This document shows positions 34,989 through 47,222 of a stretch of 64,000 nucleotides of DNA, one piece after another. Position numbers and translations under genes: made by a program. How positions within the stretch are numbered: position 1 is the stretch's first letter; the number at the start of each line of letters is the position of its first letter. Source of the stretch: Astrothelium macrocarpum (lineage: Eukaryota > Ascomycota > Dothideomycetes > Trypetheliales > Trypetheliaceae); contig JAGEMR010000036.1 of assembly GCA_021030915.1 (NCBI GenBank), forward strand, positions 178,655-242,654, given 5' to 3'. Under the pieces are notes generated by a model. It ran no database searches. It was not told the DNA's origin and worked only from the letters and a program-made list of their open reading frames with translations.

Positions 34989-36643
34989 CTAAGGACCCTC
35001 GTCGGCTTTGGAAGCTGTATCCCTTCTGGTTCTTGCTCCCTCTTTCAACTTCTCCCATCTCTCCCTATATCGAACGACTACTGAGAGAAGCTTCTCGTTC
35101 TCGCGCTCTAGTTTGGCTACTCTTTCTTCAAGTTTTTTCTTTTCCTCTTGAGCGACCTGATTCTGACCGGTCACAGTATTTTCGTCTTCGACCCTTTCTT
35201 TGGCTTTCGCATTGACTCCGTCAGTGCCATTGGCTGCTGCTTCTCCGCTTCCTGCTCTCCCTGCCATGACGCTTTGTCTGAGCGCCATGCTTTGAGCCTG
35301 ACTCCCGACTTCCCACTGAGCCAGCCTACTACTCAATATATCAATTCCCCGTTTTAGATTGCTATTCTCCAGCACCAACTCTTCCATTGTCTTCTTTCCC
35401 TTTTCTGTGAGCCCTATTCGGAGATTATCTCGATTACGATGTGTTCTTGGACTGTTGGCTTGAGGCTTCTCCAGCGCATCCACAAACTCATCCGGACCCT
35501 CCCCTTCTCCTACGCTTCCACTAGATAGACGCATACCTTGCCCTGAGTCTTCCCGGCCGAGTATACCTGCATAAGAAACTGTTCCACCTGTTGTTGGAAC
35601 CACGTAAAAGCTTTCTGCCCCGCCAAAGTGGTTTCCATTATCATCTTTCACTGCTCGAAGTGCGGCACGAGAGAAGAGATTGGTGACATTTGACTCGGAG
35701 GCATTTCGAGAGCTTGTACTTGCACGATCTGATGGTGCTTTGTTGGCATGGCTTGTAGAAGACACGTCGTTTGACGGTCCTGGTGGTGGCGAAAGTGGAA
35801 GACCAGCAAATGAGAGATACGATGGTAAGGAGGATATGCGGTCCCTAATATTTGAATAAAACCTCTGAAATGAATCATCGTTGGATTGCTGGGTGACAGT
35901 CGATATGGGAGTGTCTTTTGTGGAAAGCTTGTCTGCAAACGATGAATTTGGTACGATTTCTGAGCCATTTTGATTGCTGGTTGTTGGCTTCTCAGTTATT
36001 GCTCGCCCCGAGAGACGTTGCTGAACCAACTCTCTCCGTGCTATTGGGGACATTTGGCGCGAAGGATCATTTGATATCTTTCCTTCTGCGTTATTTGGAG
36101 ATAATGCGGGAGACACCGGTTGAGGACGACGCCTTTGACTGGACGGGATACCCCGCGCCGAGGCCAAGTTACTTGCGATCGAGGAAGGCATATTGCGCGA
36201 AGCCCGTCGTTGAGAAAGTGCTTCGGATGGAGATCTTGCCTTGAGCTCTGGAGAGGCAGGACGAGCAGGTGGTGAAGTTACCGCTATCTCGGGCTTTAAA
36301 GGCTCGGTGACATCTGCTGTGTTTGTATCCAAATCCGCCCCAGATTTTGGGGCCGGCAAAGAAACCTTTGTGTCCGACTTGATCAGTTTAGAAAGTTGAT
36401 GATGGTGCTCTTCCAAGAGCTTGAGTATTCGGAATGCCTAGATATTGTGGTCAACTTTGAACAGACCAAGTTGATCGAGGAAGAGCGCCTTACCTCCATA
36501 TCTTGCGTGCGCTCGGCGACCTTTGCAAACTCGCCAGCAGCAAGCTCATGCTCTTTACTAGCAACGGTGGCATTGGATTTTTGAGTCTCGAGTGATGCGA
36601 CGCGAGCGTGCGAGTGCGCCTGAAATTGTGTCAGCAAAGACAT
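34989..36643 (-). CDS. MIT-domain coiled-coil protein, possibly Atg38/NRBF2-like
   Basis: Exons 36643-36494 and 36437-34989 encode 532 aa. Residues ~1-75 form a three-helix MIT-type domain (AHSHARVASLE...EHELAAGEFAKVAERTQDME-AFRILKLLEEHHHQLSKLIK); the intron falls inside it. A long Ser/Pro-rich disordered middle follows, then a C-terminal coiled coil from ~370 on (KKTMEELVLENSNLKRGIDIL and LEERVAKLERENEKLLSVVVRYRERWEKLKE). MIT at the N-terminus plus a C-terminal coiled coil is the plan of Atg38/NRBF2, a regulator of the autophagic PI3-kinase complex, although yeast Atg38 is much shorter. That identity is a suggestion; an ESCRT/Vps4-related MIT adaptor is the alternative. Confidence 0.72.
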
Positions 36644-37244
36644 GACTGTAAGCAGTTTTCACACCGCACCAAGGTCAACGGAGCAGCTTCCATCATGTTT
36701 GTGTAGCAAAAGGGTCTCTGGAGGCGACAGTGTTGAAAGCATTGGGCTTTAAGAGGACAAGGTTGCGAGGCTAAGATCATGAGGGTTCAATGTTGGGAAG
36801 CGCGTGACATCAAGCAGACATCAGCTACAGCACTTCTAGCTGCGGCAAGGATTCAATATCGGGCATCGCTCTACCTAGCTATTTACCACTTCCAGTAGCA
36901 GTCACATTCCATCAAGTAACTCTGCCCTGATTCGGCTACAAGCTGCATCTGCGTGTGGCAATGCCTGCCTCCGTGATATCCCTATCTTTCACTACCTACC
37001 TTTGACTGTGCATCCCGCTCCAATCCAGCTTTCTGTCCCATATCTCAATTGCTGTTCAGCTCCTATGACTCGTCGCATACAATTGTGGTACTTGATCTCT
37101 ACCAAGGATTGACTAATCTGGCAACGCTTTGCCATCCTGTGGGTCGTTGGATAGTCTGGTTGGGCCGCCTCGCATTCCATGCTATGAACATCGCTGTCAC
37201 CTCGCAAGGATCAGCGTTTGTTTGTTGAGCCTCACAGACAGGCA
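36644..37244. other. Divergent promoter between MIT and GRAM-VASt genes
   Basis: A 600-bp head-to-head intergenic region. No motif stands out. Confidence 0.45.
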
Positions 37245-40200
37245 ATGGCTCCATCGGAAGGGTTGTCCAAGGTGCTCAAGGTTCACCGAGGGAGCAAGAC
37301 CGACGACAACCTGTCAAGGACGTCCACTGCAAACGAAACCATCGGCTCAGACAGGGGTAATGCTCGCGCATCTATCGATAGGGCATTGGACAAGCTCAAG
37401 GACAACATCCGCACGTCTGGAGAGTATACTGAATCGCGCAGAGGCAGTGGCGATTCCTCCAAGCTATCAAGACTCATCTCCAAGACAAAGCGAAAGATAC
37501 GCAAGGATGCAGCCGAAAGGGAACGTCATGACGACAACAGGCCGCGTACGGCGGGCGCTCTCATCGGGTCTGAGGCCAGCCAAACCATCGCCGTCAATCC
37601 AAGTCAGGAATCTCTTGGATTGAACCACAGCGGAGGAAGTAGTTTACTGACAGAAGATTCCGACGTTGAAGCGTGAGTGTTTCATGGGCCTTGCCTGTTG
37701 TTTTACAGGGGCGCTCTGTCGGCGCCATCCCGACCGCCTTAAGGTGGAGCTGGATGTTAGCTACCTGACTACTGCTGCGACCACCTCGCATCTCCAGCCT
37801 TTTCATCTCACATACGAGTCTATCCTGTATATTCGAATACTCCGTTTTGCACTTTCCCGTCTATCAGTCGCATTGATTCTCCGACTCTTGTTATCTCTTT
37901 GGCTAATCTCGTCTCTTTGCAATAGTACATCCCCCACACGACCATCCATTTCCCCACATCATTCACATGTTGGCTACCTAACTCTTTCATCGCCCCTCCT
38001 CGCTTCAGCACAACTCACACCAGTTACCTCGGTCGAGACTGACGTTCATTCTCCCACCGAACAAAAAATCTCTCAATCTCTAGACACGCTGGCTCCCAAA
38101 CACGCCAGCACACTGAAAGCCCCAACTCTGCGCAAACGCAGCTCTTCGCCAGCGAACAAGATCAAACAGGCTTTCAAGAGAAGATCGACCGATCCTAGAG
38201 GCCTCATCTCGGATTCTGCTTCGGACAAGTCGGGGGACAGTGATGGGAGGCTGAACAGCAGTCACGATTTGGGGAACCGCAGAGATGGGATAGATTCAGA
38301 TGAGGATGAGGATGAAAAACATAGTAATTTAGATTTGGAGGTGCTCTCGGAGAAATCAGCAGAGGACGGATTAGATCGACCAATAACACCGCGGCTTCAT
38401 TCTTCGCCTGGCCAGGTGGAACACGCTGTTCCAAATTCTGCCCCAAACGGCACATTCAACACAATTGTTGTTCCCAGCACCCCGCCTCAAAATCCGGATG
38501 CGCCATCTACACTTGTGACACCACCTACTCCGACTTCTGCTAGAGGTAACGGTTTTCCCAAGGACACTTCACCGGAAGAGACGAGCTCACCCGCCAAGGC
38601 TCAACAGACCAACCCAAATATCGTCGTTTCTGCGTCTGGAAATCAGATATCGCATAAGCGTGCACGATCTTCTACTAATCCCAAGAGCAATTTGTCAAAA
38701 CAGTTGTCAGCTCCGCTCTCTCCCACCGTCGAAGAACAAAAGACTCCTGGTGGATCTCTTACCAATCCTACTAGCGCGGGCGGCTTTTTTTCGTCCATGT
38801 TTTCGGTTGCTCAGCATGCTGCAAATCAATTTAGTAATACAATCAGTCCTGGTGCAAGCGCTCAAGGACAGAAAGCCAAGGCAGCCCTAGGAGTGCCCGA
38901 ACCAGAGAAAACGGGGGACACAACAGATGAACCAACAGATGTCGCTGCTGAAATAGAAAACGGAACAGCAGACGCAGTAACAGAAAAACGACAGCTTGCC
39001 GTCGAGACACTTGGCAGTGGGGATTTAAGCCTAAGCCATCTTGGAATTGATGAAAGTGCAGATCCAAGTCCCATGACATCAATCATTGATCTTCCTGAAA
39101 AATCGGGATCCGCTGCCAATATTCGCAAAGACGAAGCAGCTGCAAGTGTCGAAGATCAGCAAGCTTCTCGTGCTGTCTCAGCAGCCTATGAAAAGCCTCC
39201 AATCGTTGCTGATGATGCTTCTGTCATGTCTGAACCTCTTGTGAAACGGCCTCTTTCGTTGTCCAAATTCGATGGGGAGGCGACTCCACCTAGAACGGCA
39301 TCCGTTGAACAGGATGGCGTTGGTGTATTACGAAGTGGAAGTGTTCGAAGCAAAATCAGTGGAAGGAGGAGAAGACATCGAGGTAGTTCTGCGGCAAACT
39401 CTCAGACCACCATTGGCGCTGGCTTAATTGGTGCGAGTAATGCTCTTGCCAATCCTATTGCACCTATGAATGGTAGGACGCCGACTGGTTTTGCTGTAGC
39501 AAGCAGTAAGCGTAATCGAGAATTCCACCAGCTATTTCGCAGTGTACCAGAGGACGACTATCTCATTGAAGATTACAGCGCCGCTTTGCAACGAGATATT
39601 CTTCTCCACGGGAGACTTTATGTGTCTGAAGGCCACATTTGTTTTTCAAGCAACATTCTTGGCTGGGTCACCAACCTAGTCATTAGTTTTGACGAAGTTG
39701 TGTCGGTGGAAAAGAAGAATACTGCCGTCATCTTCCCAAATGCCATTGTCATTCAAACACTGCATGCAAGAAATGTCTTTGCAAGTTTTGTGGCTCGAGA
39801 TTCTACATATGACTTACTTATCGGTATATGGAAAATCAGTCACCCTAACCTCAAGAGTTCCGTTAATGGTGTTACACTTGACGGTTCAGGAACAGGCGAC
39901 AAGACTGAAAAAGCCGAGTCCGTTGCCACTGAAGAAGCCTCGCTCGATGGTTCAGAGGATGAAGTCTATGATGAAGACGCAGAGGAAGACGAGGAAGGGG
40001 AAAGTAGCCTGAACGAGCGTGGCGATGCTAATATCGAGGATACCGAGCTCGGTGACGCCGTTCAAACCCTCAGCCGCAAAACATCTGCTCCGGTGGTTGC
40101 AGCAACGATAGCAGCGCCCGGTGGGCAAATAACAAGCAGCAAGCAGGTCGAATCCATGGACCCGGCAACCACAGGTGCTGCTGTCAGTGCCGACTTTCCT

Positions 40201-41460
40201 GGTGTACCTATGCATGAACCAACAAATTGTGGCGACACAGATACCCACTACGACAAACTACTTATCGACACCACAGTACCAGCACCACTTGGCAAAATCT
40301 ACTCTCTCATGTTCGGTCCGGGCTCCGCAGTCTTTATGCGTAAATGGCTCGTCGATGACCAACGCAATTGGGACCTCTCCTGGGACGCCAACACGCCCAG
40401 CAGCTTGAGCATGGAAAACAAAACGTTCACATACAGCTACATGAAGCCGCTCAACGCGCCCATCGGTCCCAAACAAACCAAATGCATCATCACCAGCACC
40501 ATGCTCGCTCTGGATCTCGAAAAAGCCGTCTCCGTCGACTGTGCCACCCAGAACCCAGACGTGCCCAGCGGCAACGCCTTTGTCGTCAAAACCCGCTACT
40601 GCCTCATGTGGGGCCCGGAAAACTCGACTCGCATCGTCATGAACTTCACCATCGAGTGGACAGGCAAGAGTTGGCTCAAAGGTACACCCATTTCCTTTCT
40701 CCTCCCCTCCCATCCCACAACCTCGCTAATTGCCTCCACAGCACCCATCGAAAAAGGCGCCATCGAGGGGCAAACACAGTACGCCAAGGACATCACCGCG
40801 GCCCTGCGCACGGCAGTCGTCACCAAACCGCCGGTCCGCGGCCCGCGCGGCGCGGCCGCCAGCAAATCCGGCAAGGCGGCGCGCCGCAAGAAGGACGCGG
40901 CCGACGCTGCGGCCGACGCGGCCGCCGACGCCATCCCGGAGCCCGGCGCGCAGGCCGCGAAAGCCATCGCGCAGCAGGGACCCTTGGGCACGCTCGTCGC
41001 GCTGTGGGAGCCCGTGCGCGCGCTGCTAGCGCCCGTGGTGGGGTCGGTGCCTGGGATGCTCGGGGTCGTGGTGCTGGGTGTGGTTGTGCTGTGGTGGGCG
41101 AGTCGGGGGAGAGGTGGTGGTGTGGTGCCCGGGGGGGGAGGGTGGGTGCCGGAGCGCGCGGTGGCGTATGAGGAGATTTGGAGGAGGGAGGAGAGCGGGC
41201 TGTGGGAGTGGTTGGAGGCGAGGGTGGGGCTGGATGAGGAGGATGTTGTGGGCGTGGGGAGGGGTGGTGGCGTGGGGCGTATGGCGAGGAAGGCGGGGAG
41301 TGAGCGGATGAGTGAGAGGGAGATGGATGAGGCGATTAGGGTGACGGAGGTGAGATTGGGGGAGTTGAAGGAGGCGGTGGAGAGGAGGAGGGGTGGGAAG
41401 GGACAGAAGGGGGGAAAGGCGAGGCGTGGGGATGATGGGGCTGTGAATGTGGAAGCGTGA
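37245..41460 (+). CDS. GRAM-VASt membrane-contact sterol transfer protein (Lam/Ysp2 type)
   Basis: Exons 37245-37672, 37926-40681 and 40742-41460 give 1300 aa. The first acceptor (37925) keeps the frame but is the least certain junction; the second intron is 60 nt and would read through in frame if retained. A GRAM domain lies at ~675-785 (NREFHQLFRSVPEDDYLIEDY...LYVSEGHICFSSNILGW). A VASt (StART-like) domain lies at ~905-1090 (HYDKLLIDTTVPAPLGKIYSLMFG...MWGPENSTRIV). A transmembrane segment sits at ~1165-1180 (MLGVVVLGVVVLWWA). This is the plan of yeast Lam/Ltc and animal Aster proteins, which move sterol between plasma membrane and ER at contact sites. The long N-terminus is Ser/Pro-rich and disordered. 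The 3' third lies in a C-then-G skewed GC island. Confidence 0.9.
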
Positions 41461-43937
41461 TGATGAGATGTGCGGTTACGGGTTGGGCCTTTTTTTCACA
41501 GTAGTGATACCTTGGGAGCTTCTGTGTAGGACAACGGAACACAGTCTCGTTTGAAATTATTATTGTTACTACCGCCTTGGTAAGTTTACTGGATTGCCTT
41601 GGCTCATGTACTTAATGTCTTGCAACATCGCTCAGAGGGACTGGAGAAAGGGCTCACGGAAGGATTGTGTTCACGATTGTGTACAAACGACTTTCCTTCA
41701 TAACGTTGGAGAAGGCAGTTTAATATGCAATGCGGATGGTCAAGAACAATTTCTTGATCTTTTTGTGCATTATCTAGTTATCAATCCCAAACGCGTAGGT
41801 ACTAAACTATGCCTAAAATTCACATCGCGAGTCGTATATCGTACAAAGCTTTAAGGAGACGGGATTGTTTGTCGGCCTTTGGAAGTATTCGTTCTTTTAG
41901 GTATTGCGTAGCTTATGGTTCCACATACGTGCCCATTTTCTCAGGAAGTCTCTGTTCGATTAACAAGACACGCAACTGAGAACACAAGCATGGTCATAAC
42001 TAGACAGACCATGAATCGGATGAGTACATCTAGTAAGCTTCTCATTGACTTGTCGATCGGGATGCAACACCGTTTTCAGTCCTTGTAAAGAGTCCTTGTA
42101 TGATTTTTAGTAAAACAAGCAAAGACAAATTGTTTTCTTTCGTGTTTTAATGATACGAAAGAGACAGCAAAGCCATTGAAAGCCCCGACTATTGGGTCAT
42201 CAACGGGGGGCGATTTTCTTAGTCTTCACCAATGTCCATGTGTTTGTCATCTTCTGTTACGGATTACTGTTGCAAATCATAGCTTTAGACTGTTTAGCGT
42301 TGGTTCCGGAGAAGTTTGACTGTGTTGTTGGTACTCGTGGTCGCAACTGATATACATAGTCGCGACACCAAGCAGAGAAGAACACAATCTTTTCAATTCA
42401 AATTTTTTACGGGGCACAATTCGGATACTTTCGCCATGACTAGATCTGTGGAACTTGATGAACTGCACAGGTGTATTACGTAAAATTCAGGCAAGCGGGC
42501 GCGTGAGACCGGACAGATTGAAGCTTGATAGTTTGGCACGGCATTACGAAGGATGACTAGCGACTCGGCTGTCACCCTGGAATTGGGGTTTTTGGTGCCC
42601 CTCACTAAGCTTTCCAGCCCCATGGGCTACCAAATTTAGGGATCCGTTTGGGTTATTTGCTGGCGTACCACAGAAACACGGACATGTCAGGGAACGAACG
42701 CGTGTTCGACCTGACCTCCAACTCTTAATGTGAGATTGCGGCTCGAAGATGGCTTCGTCGCCGACACGTTCGAACAGATTTAATGTCTTGGCATCATCTT
42801 GGCATCGGTAGACGCATCAGGCATTGTTCCAGGTTGTGAAAGGTTACGCGGCCTCCGTACAACCAGATATACAAGCACTTGCGCCTCGTAGCTCCCGTCT
42901 CGGCGTCAAGCTGTATTTTTATTGATATTGCCGATTGTTGAGGTATCAAATCTGTCTGTCTGTCCGTAGGCCACATGAATCAATGTAGAGGATGGGTATG
43001 GTATTTACATTTGTCCAGCGGCTCTAGCATGTTCAGTCTTGTTCTCAAACACCCATTCCTTGGCGTCATTGTAGCCCTGTCGTCTCAGAACCCGGCGATC
43101 TTACACCAGGATGTGCCGAGGGGAACACGCGCACCAAAAGGTAAAGATGATGGCCGAATCAAAATGTTGAGAACCAGGAGTACATGCCAAACAGCGTCCC
43201 GCATGCCCGTTCCGCGAGCGGTTCTTTTGCCTAAGAAAGTGCATAACGATCTAACGCTTCCGCATGACGAGTCCTGGCTACTCCTGAGCTAGGCTAATTA
43301 TTCTCCATATCAGAGCCACATCTCCTATCCTAGCCTGCTAAAGCACGAGCCTGCTAAAGCACGAGCCTCTTGATTCTAATCTGCATTGGCATTGCTTCCT
43401 AACGGTTGTCTTTTAGAATTCCCTTCCCTTCTTCATCTTACTCTACGCCACAGCACCAACTCCGTCAGCACGTAATTCTTTTTTTTGCCACGATTCGTCA
43501 AACATGTGAACCTGCGCCGCTTTACTCCAACTTCCACGTCTATCCTAGAATCGACATCTCTACTTTTAATCAGTCCACGAGCCGCCGCTAATTTGAATCT
43601 CTCTATCTGTCAGAACGCGAGCTTCTATCAAGCATCGAACGAGCTTCCTCCCATTCCTACCTCTCACACACTTTCATGACAGTTTACGAGACAAAGCAAG
43701 ACACACGAGGCGATGAATTCATAGAATCTACTGAGAAATTGGTGATGGTGAATATCGAGTGACATCCTGTGACATTGGATCGTCCTCACAAAACAACGAA
43801 CAATCAGCTGGACTGGTGGTAGAGGTTGAGATCCCCAGGCTGGGGTCAAGCAATTTGTCCGGTTCTACAAACCCGTGATATCTCTCAATTACGCTGAGGC
43901 TCATCTCAATTTAAATTGTTCCTGGACACAACGAAAC
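41461..43937. other. 2.5 kb intergenic
   Basis: No gene recognised. A 16-bp tandem duplication occurs at 43334-43365, and pyrimidine-rich sequence precedes the GT90 gene. Confidence 0.45.
43334..43365. repeat. Two tandem copies of a 16-bp unit
   Basis: CCTGCTAAAGCACGAG occurs twice head to tail without mismatch, upstream of the GT90 gene. Probably a slippage product. Confidence 0.7.
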
Positions 43938-45665
43938 ATGATTGGTTCATATCATTCTCGTCGCTCCACCCTTTTGAGCGTAGCAACAATAGCCTTGATC
44001 CTTCTCATCTCAGTTAGTTTGCTATATCATCAGAGGGTGACGGAGACGTCGAAACCAATCTTTGGCTATGACAGAGCCCCTGTCGATCAAGAACAGAATC
44101 ATGATGAGCCCGCAACTCCAGATTCATCCACTACCGAAAGTGCAAATTCGGAGATTTCAACAATTGCGACCACCACGGCAACACCAACGAATCAAGCACC
44201 ATTAACAACAATTACAACCACTACTATGGCGACCTCTAGTATGTCTTTGACTGAGATTGAGGAAATGTGCGATCGAGAGAAGCTGCCAAAGTCAAAAAGT
44301 TGGACATTTGACCCAGCTCGTGATTCTGCAAACTATGGCCTTGAAGATGATCAGTGTGAATCCGCATTTCCAGACATGTATCTTGAGATTGATCGGGCAA
44401 AGAAATGGAGACAAGAACAATTTGGAAATATAACTGACGAAGATGTTGATCTGGGTTGGAGAGATTTTGGTGTTCTAAGGGCAATGATACATGACCGTCA
44501 GGTAAGTCGAGAGGAGCCACAAAGCTAAAGGCGGAGGAGAACCAAGACGCTATAAATGCTTGTGTTCACTTCCTTTGCGTAACCTTGAGATTTCAGGACT
44601 GACACTGTTCCAGCTTTACGTTGTTGAAAGCAAATGCATTGAGATTCATGGACAACCGGGCCAAGCAATCCGGTACGATATCAGGCGGGCCATCGCCATG
44701 CTCGGTTCTATCCATCGAGCAATATCAGCATACCACGGGCCGATACCCAACATCGAATTTGCATTCTCAGTAGAAGATATTGCAGACATTGACAACGTCA
44801 AGAAGCCCCTATGGGTGATGACGCGTCGCGCCGAAGAAGAATACCAATGGATGATGCCCGACTTTGGCTACTGGAGTTGGGACATGGAAGTGCTGGGCTC
44901 GTATGAACAAATCCGACAAGAAATGGCCGACAAACTCGAGCCCTTTGAGCAAAAGAAACAAGCGGCCCTCTGGCGCGGCGTCAAGCTCAACAAGCTCCGC
45001 GAAGACCTCCTCGCCGTCACGACAGGTAAGCCCTGGGCCGACGTCAAGGAAATCATCTGGAACCCCGAAATGACCGACGTCATCCGCATGGCGGACCACT
45101 GCCACTACCAGTTCCTCATCCAGACCGAGGGCAACAGCTACTCCGGCCGCGGCAAGTACCTGCTCAACTGCGACTCGGTCGTGCTCATGCACAAGCGCCG
45201 CTGGATGGAGAACTACGAGCACCTGATGATCGGCGACGGGCCGGAGCAGAACGTCGTCTTCGTGCGCGACGACTTTGCCGACCTGTCGGAGAAGATGGAC
45301 GGCCTGCTCGCGGACCCGGAGCTGGCGAAGCGCATCGCCGACAATGCGGCCCGCCAGTTTCGGGATCGGTATCTGACGCCGGCCGCGCAGGCGTGCTACT
45401 GGCGCAGGCTGTTCCGCGCGTGGAGCGAGGTCAGCTTTGCCCCGAGCCTGTATCAGGATGATTGGCAGGAGGACCCGCAGACGGGGGAGTGGAAGGCGAG
45501 TAGGCGGTTCCGAGGGGTGCCATATGAAACGTACATGTATGTTCCTCCTACACTCTCTTTCTCTGTTTCTCCTTTCCCAGCTCTTGATATGACGTCGCAA
45601 AACTGACACCGTGATGCAGAACAAATGCCTACGATAAATACATCACGGTGCCTACTGATGCATAG
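43938..45665 (+). CDS. GT90 family glycosyltransferase (CAP10-like)
   Basis: Exons 43938-44501, 44614-45536 and 45620-45665 encode 510 aa. A type II signal anchor sits at ~12-29 (LLSVATIALILLISVSLLY), followed by a Thr/Ser-rich stem to ~110 and then the catalytic region, so a Golgi lumen location is likely. Family blocks include PNIEFAFSVEDI, PDFGYWSWDME, ALWRGVKLNKLRE, YQFLIQTEGNSYSGRGKYLLNCDSVVLMH and RIADNAARQFRDRYLTPAAQACYWR. CAP10-type enzymes transfer xylose or glucose-like sugars to glycans or glycolipids; acceptor and donor are not predictable here. A GAA microsatellite begins 27 nt after the stop. The second half is in a GC-rich island. Confidence 0.92.
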
Positions 45666-45692
45666 GTCAGCAAGCTTGCGCATTTGGTCAAA

Positions 45693-45740
45693 AAGAAGAA
45701 GAAGAAGAAGAAGAAGAAGAAGAAGAAGAAGAAGAAGAAA
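45693..45740 (+). repeat. (GAA)n microsatellite, about 16 units
   Basis: An uninterrupted purine tract of AAG/GAA triplets in the 3' flank of the GT90 gene; likely polymorphic in length. It generates artificial poly-Lys, poly-Arg and poly-Phe/Leu frames. Confidence 0.95.
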
Positions 45741-45993
45741 GGGAAAGTTCTCGCACCAGTCTCCCATTTCTGGTCCTCTACAATGGCTTTCGATGAGGGG
45801 ACATATGCTTTGTACATTGCTTGGAACAAGTCTCTCATATTTGAGGCGGTTCTTCTGATACCCGCTCGGCCTGGAATTATTTCTTATGGAGCATAGCGTT
45901 TAAACAGTGGCAGATGCAGGCTACGGCCTCCTGAAAATACCACAGATGGATATCACGGGATTTTGATTTGTCGATATTTTGCTCTGGCCTTTG

Positions 45994-46251
45994 CTACGGG
46001 CCATCTAGAGCTATTTCCCTCGCACAGCACGCAGGGAAGACGGGGAGTTGAGGTTTATCATCTAATCTTATTGGGGCTGCCGTATCTACAAGATCTGGAT
46101 TGTTACCCAATCTCTCGATGGCGTCTATCCCCGGACCGGTGAAGTTTCTCTTGCAAGGGTCGTGGATACCGAGGACGCATGTTGCGTGGATGTCTACGTA
46201 ACGAGCTCCGTTACACGACTCACCACCTGGAAAGAAGCTTTTACCAAGCAA
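45994..46251 (-). CDS. Possible exon of a small cysteine-containing protein
   Basis: The frame reads ...GGESCNGARYVDIHATCVLGIHDPCKRNFTG..., ending ...FPACCAREIALDGP, with five cysteines in ~75 residues. A CTTTCCAG acceptor-like sequence precedes GGESC, but no upstream exon with a signal peptide was found. It may be the last exon or a relic of a small secreted protein; composition is the only support, and I do not recognise a family. Confidence 0.3.
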   Translation of the reverse strand: MLGKSFFPGGESCNGARYVDIHATCVLGIHDPCKRNFTGPGIDAIERLGNNPDLVDTAAPIRLDDKPQLPVFPACCAREIALDGP

Positions 46252-47222
46252 GGATTTTCTGAGCTAGTGAAGAGGTTGGAAGAACTTGCAAACAGGCCCT
46301 TTCGATGAGATGGCTAATCCAGCTGGCCACACTCTGTAAATAGAAGATTTATTACTGGTGAAAAGCAGAATGCCCTGGTGGACAGCACGTCATGTATAAT
46401 CTAAATGATCCAGAAGCTAACGACCCAAAATAACTGAGGCTCAATTTTCGCAAAGCTATTGTGATTAACGCAGTAACATTGACCCCTGATTATGATGATT
46501 GATAGTCACCAGTGAGCATCTCAGGGCTGTACCATGTTTTGGCCGTTGATGTGGGCATATGGCCAACTTTCAAATCTTACTTTAGTCATCTTCACCGGTT
46601 CGTATTTTCGCTAACCCGTGTTCACCAATAGCATGGATACCCTCTATTCCTACAGAGCTATATCTAGCTTGAATAGTACAAGTTTTTATGAAATACTTAC
46701 CTGTCGCTTTCTTTTCTAGAATTGTTCACATAGCCTCGTGTCATCATATGGGCAAGTTCATCAATTTGTCAAAGCTGAAAATCGGCCGGCGCAGGTGTAG
46801 CCAGCGTCAAAATGATCACACAAAGCTTGCCAAACGTATATGGCAGAGTCATACACAGTGGCCCCATATGGCGTACGAGATAGCAAGGCAGCACACGGCA
46901 TTTTATGCGTGTATCCTCGGAAAAAACCTTCAAACACGTAAATGAAGAGGAAGCTAGTCACATGGATTTATGAGAAGAAAAAGGCATCACAACGACATTG
47001 TTGAGGATATATTTCTATCCTACCCACGCCAGGGTGATTAGACTTCGTCCATGGCAAGCCTTGACTCATTGTAGACGAGTTCCACAGCATGAAACTCGCT
47101 CTCATCCAAACACATGCAGGCACAAGGCACACCTCGTCTTGCGTTCTGCCTTTTCAAGTTTCGCAACTTACATTCATCTGGTATATCGGTCGGTGCATAT
47201 CAATCATCTCTTCAATCTCCTT

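Larger units (their letters stand above)
45666..47222. other. Intergenic with microsatellite and one weak cysteine-containing frame
   Basis: Holds the GAA tract and a minus-strand frame at 45994-46251 listed separately. The rest shows nothing I can support. Confidence 0.45.

Noticed and set aside
44809..45624. Long minus-strand frame opposite the GT90 gene
   Set aside because: No motifs; same GC-island effect.
45684..45896. Poly-Lys/poly-Arg/poly-Phe proteins over the GAA tract
   Set aside because: Translations of a microsatellite.
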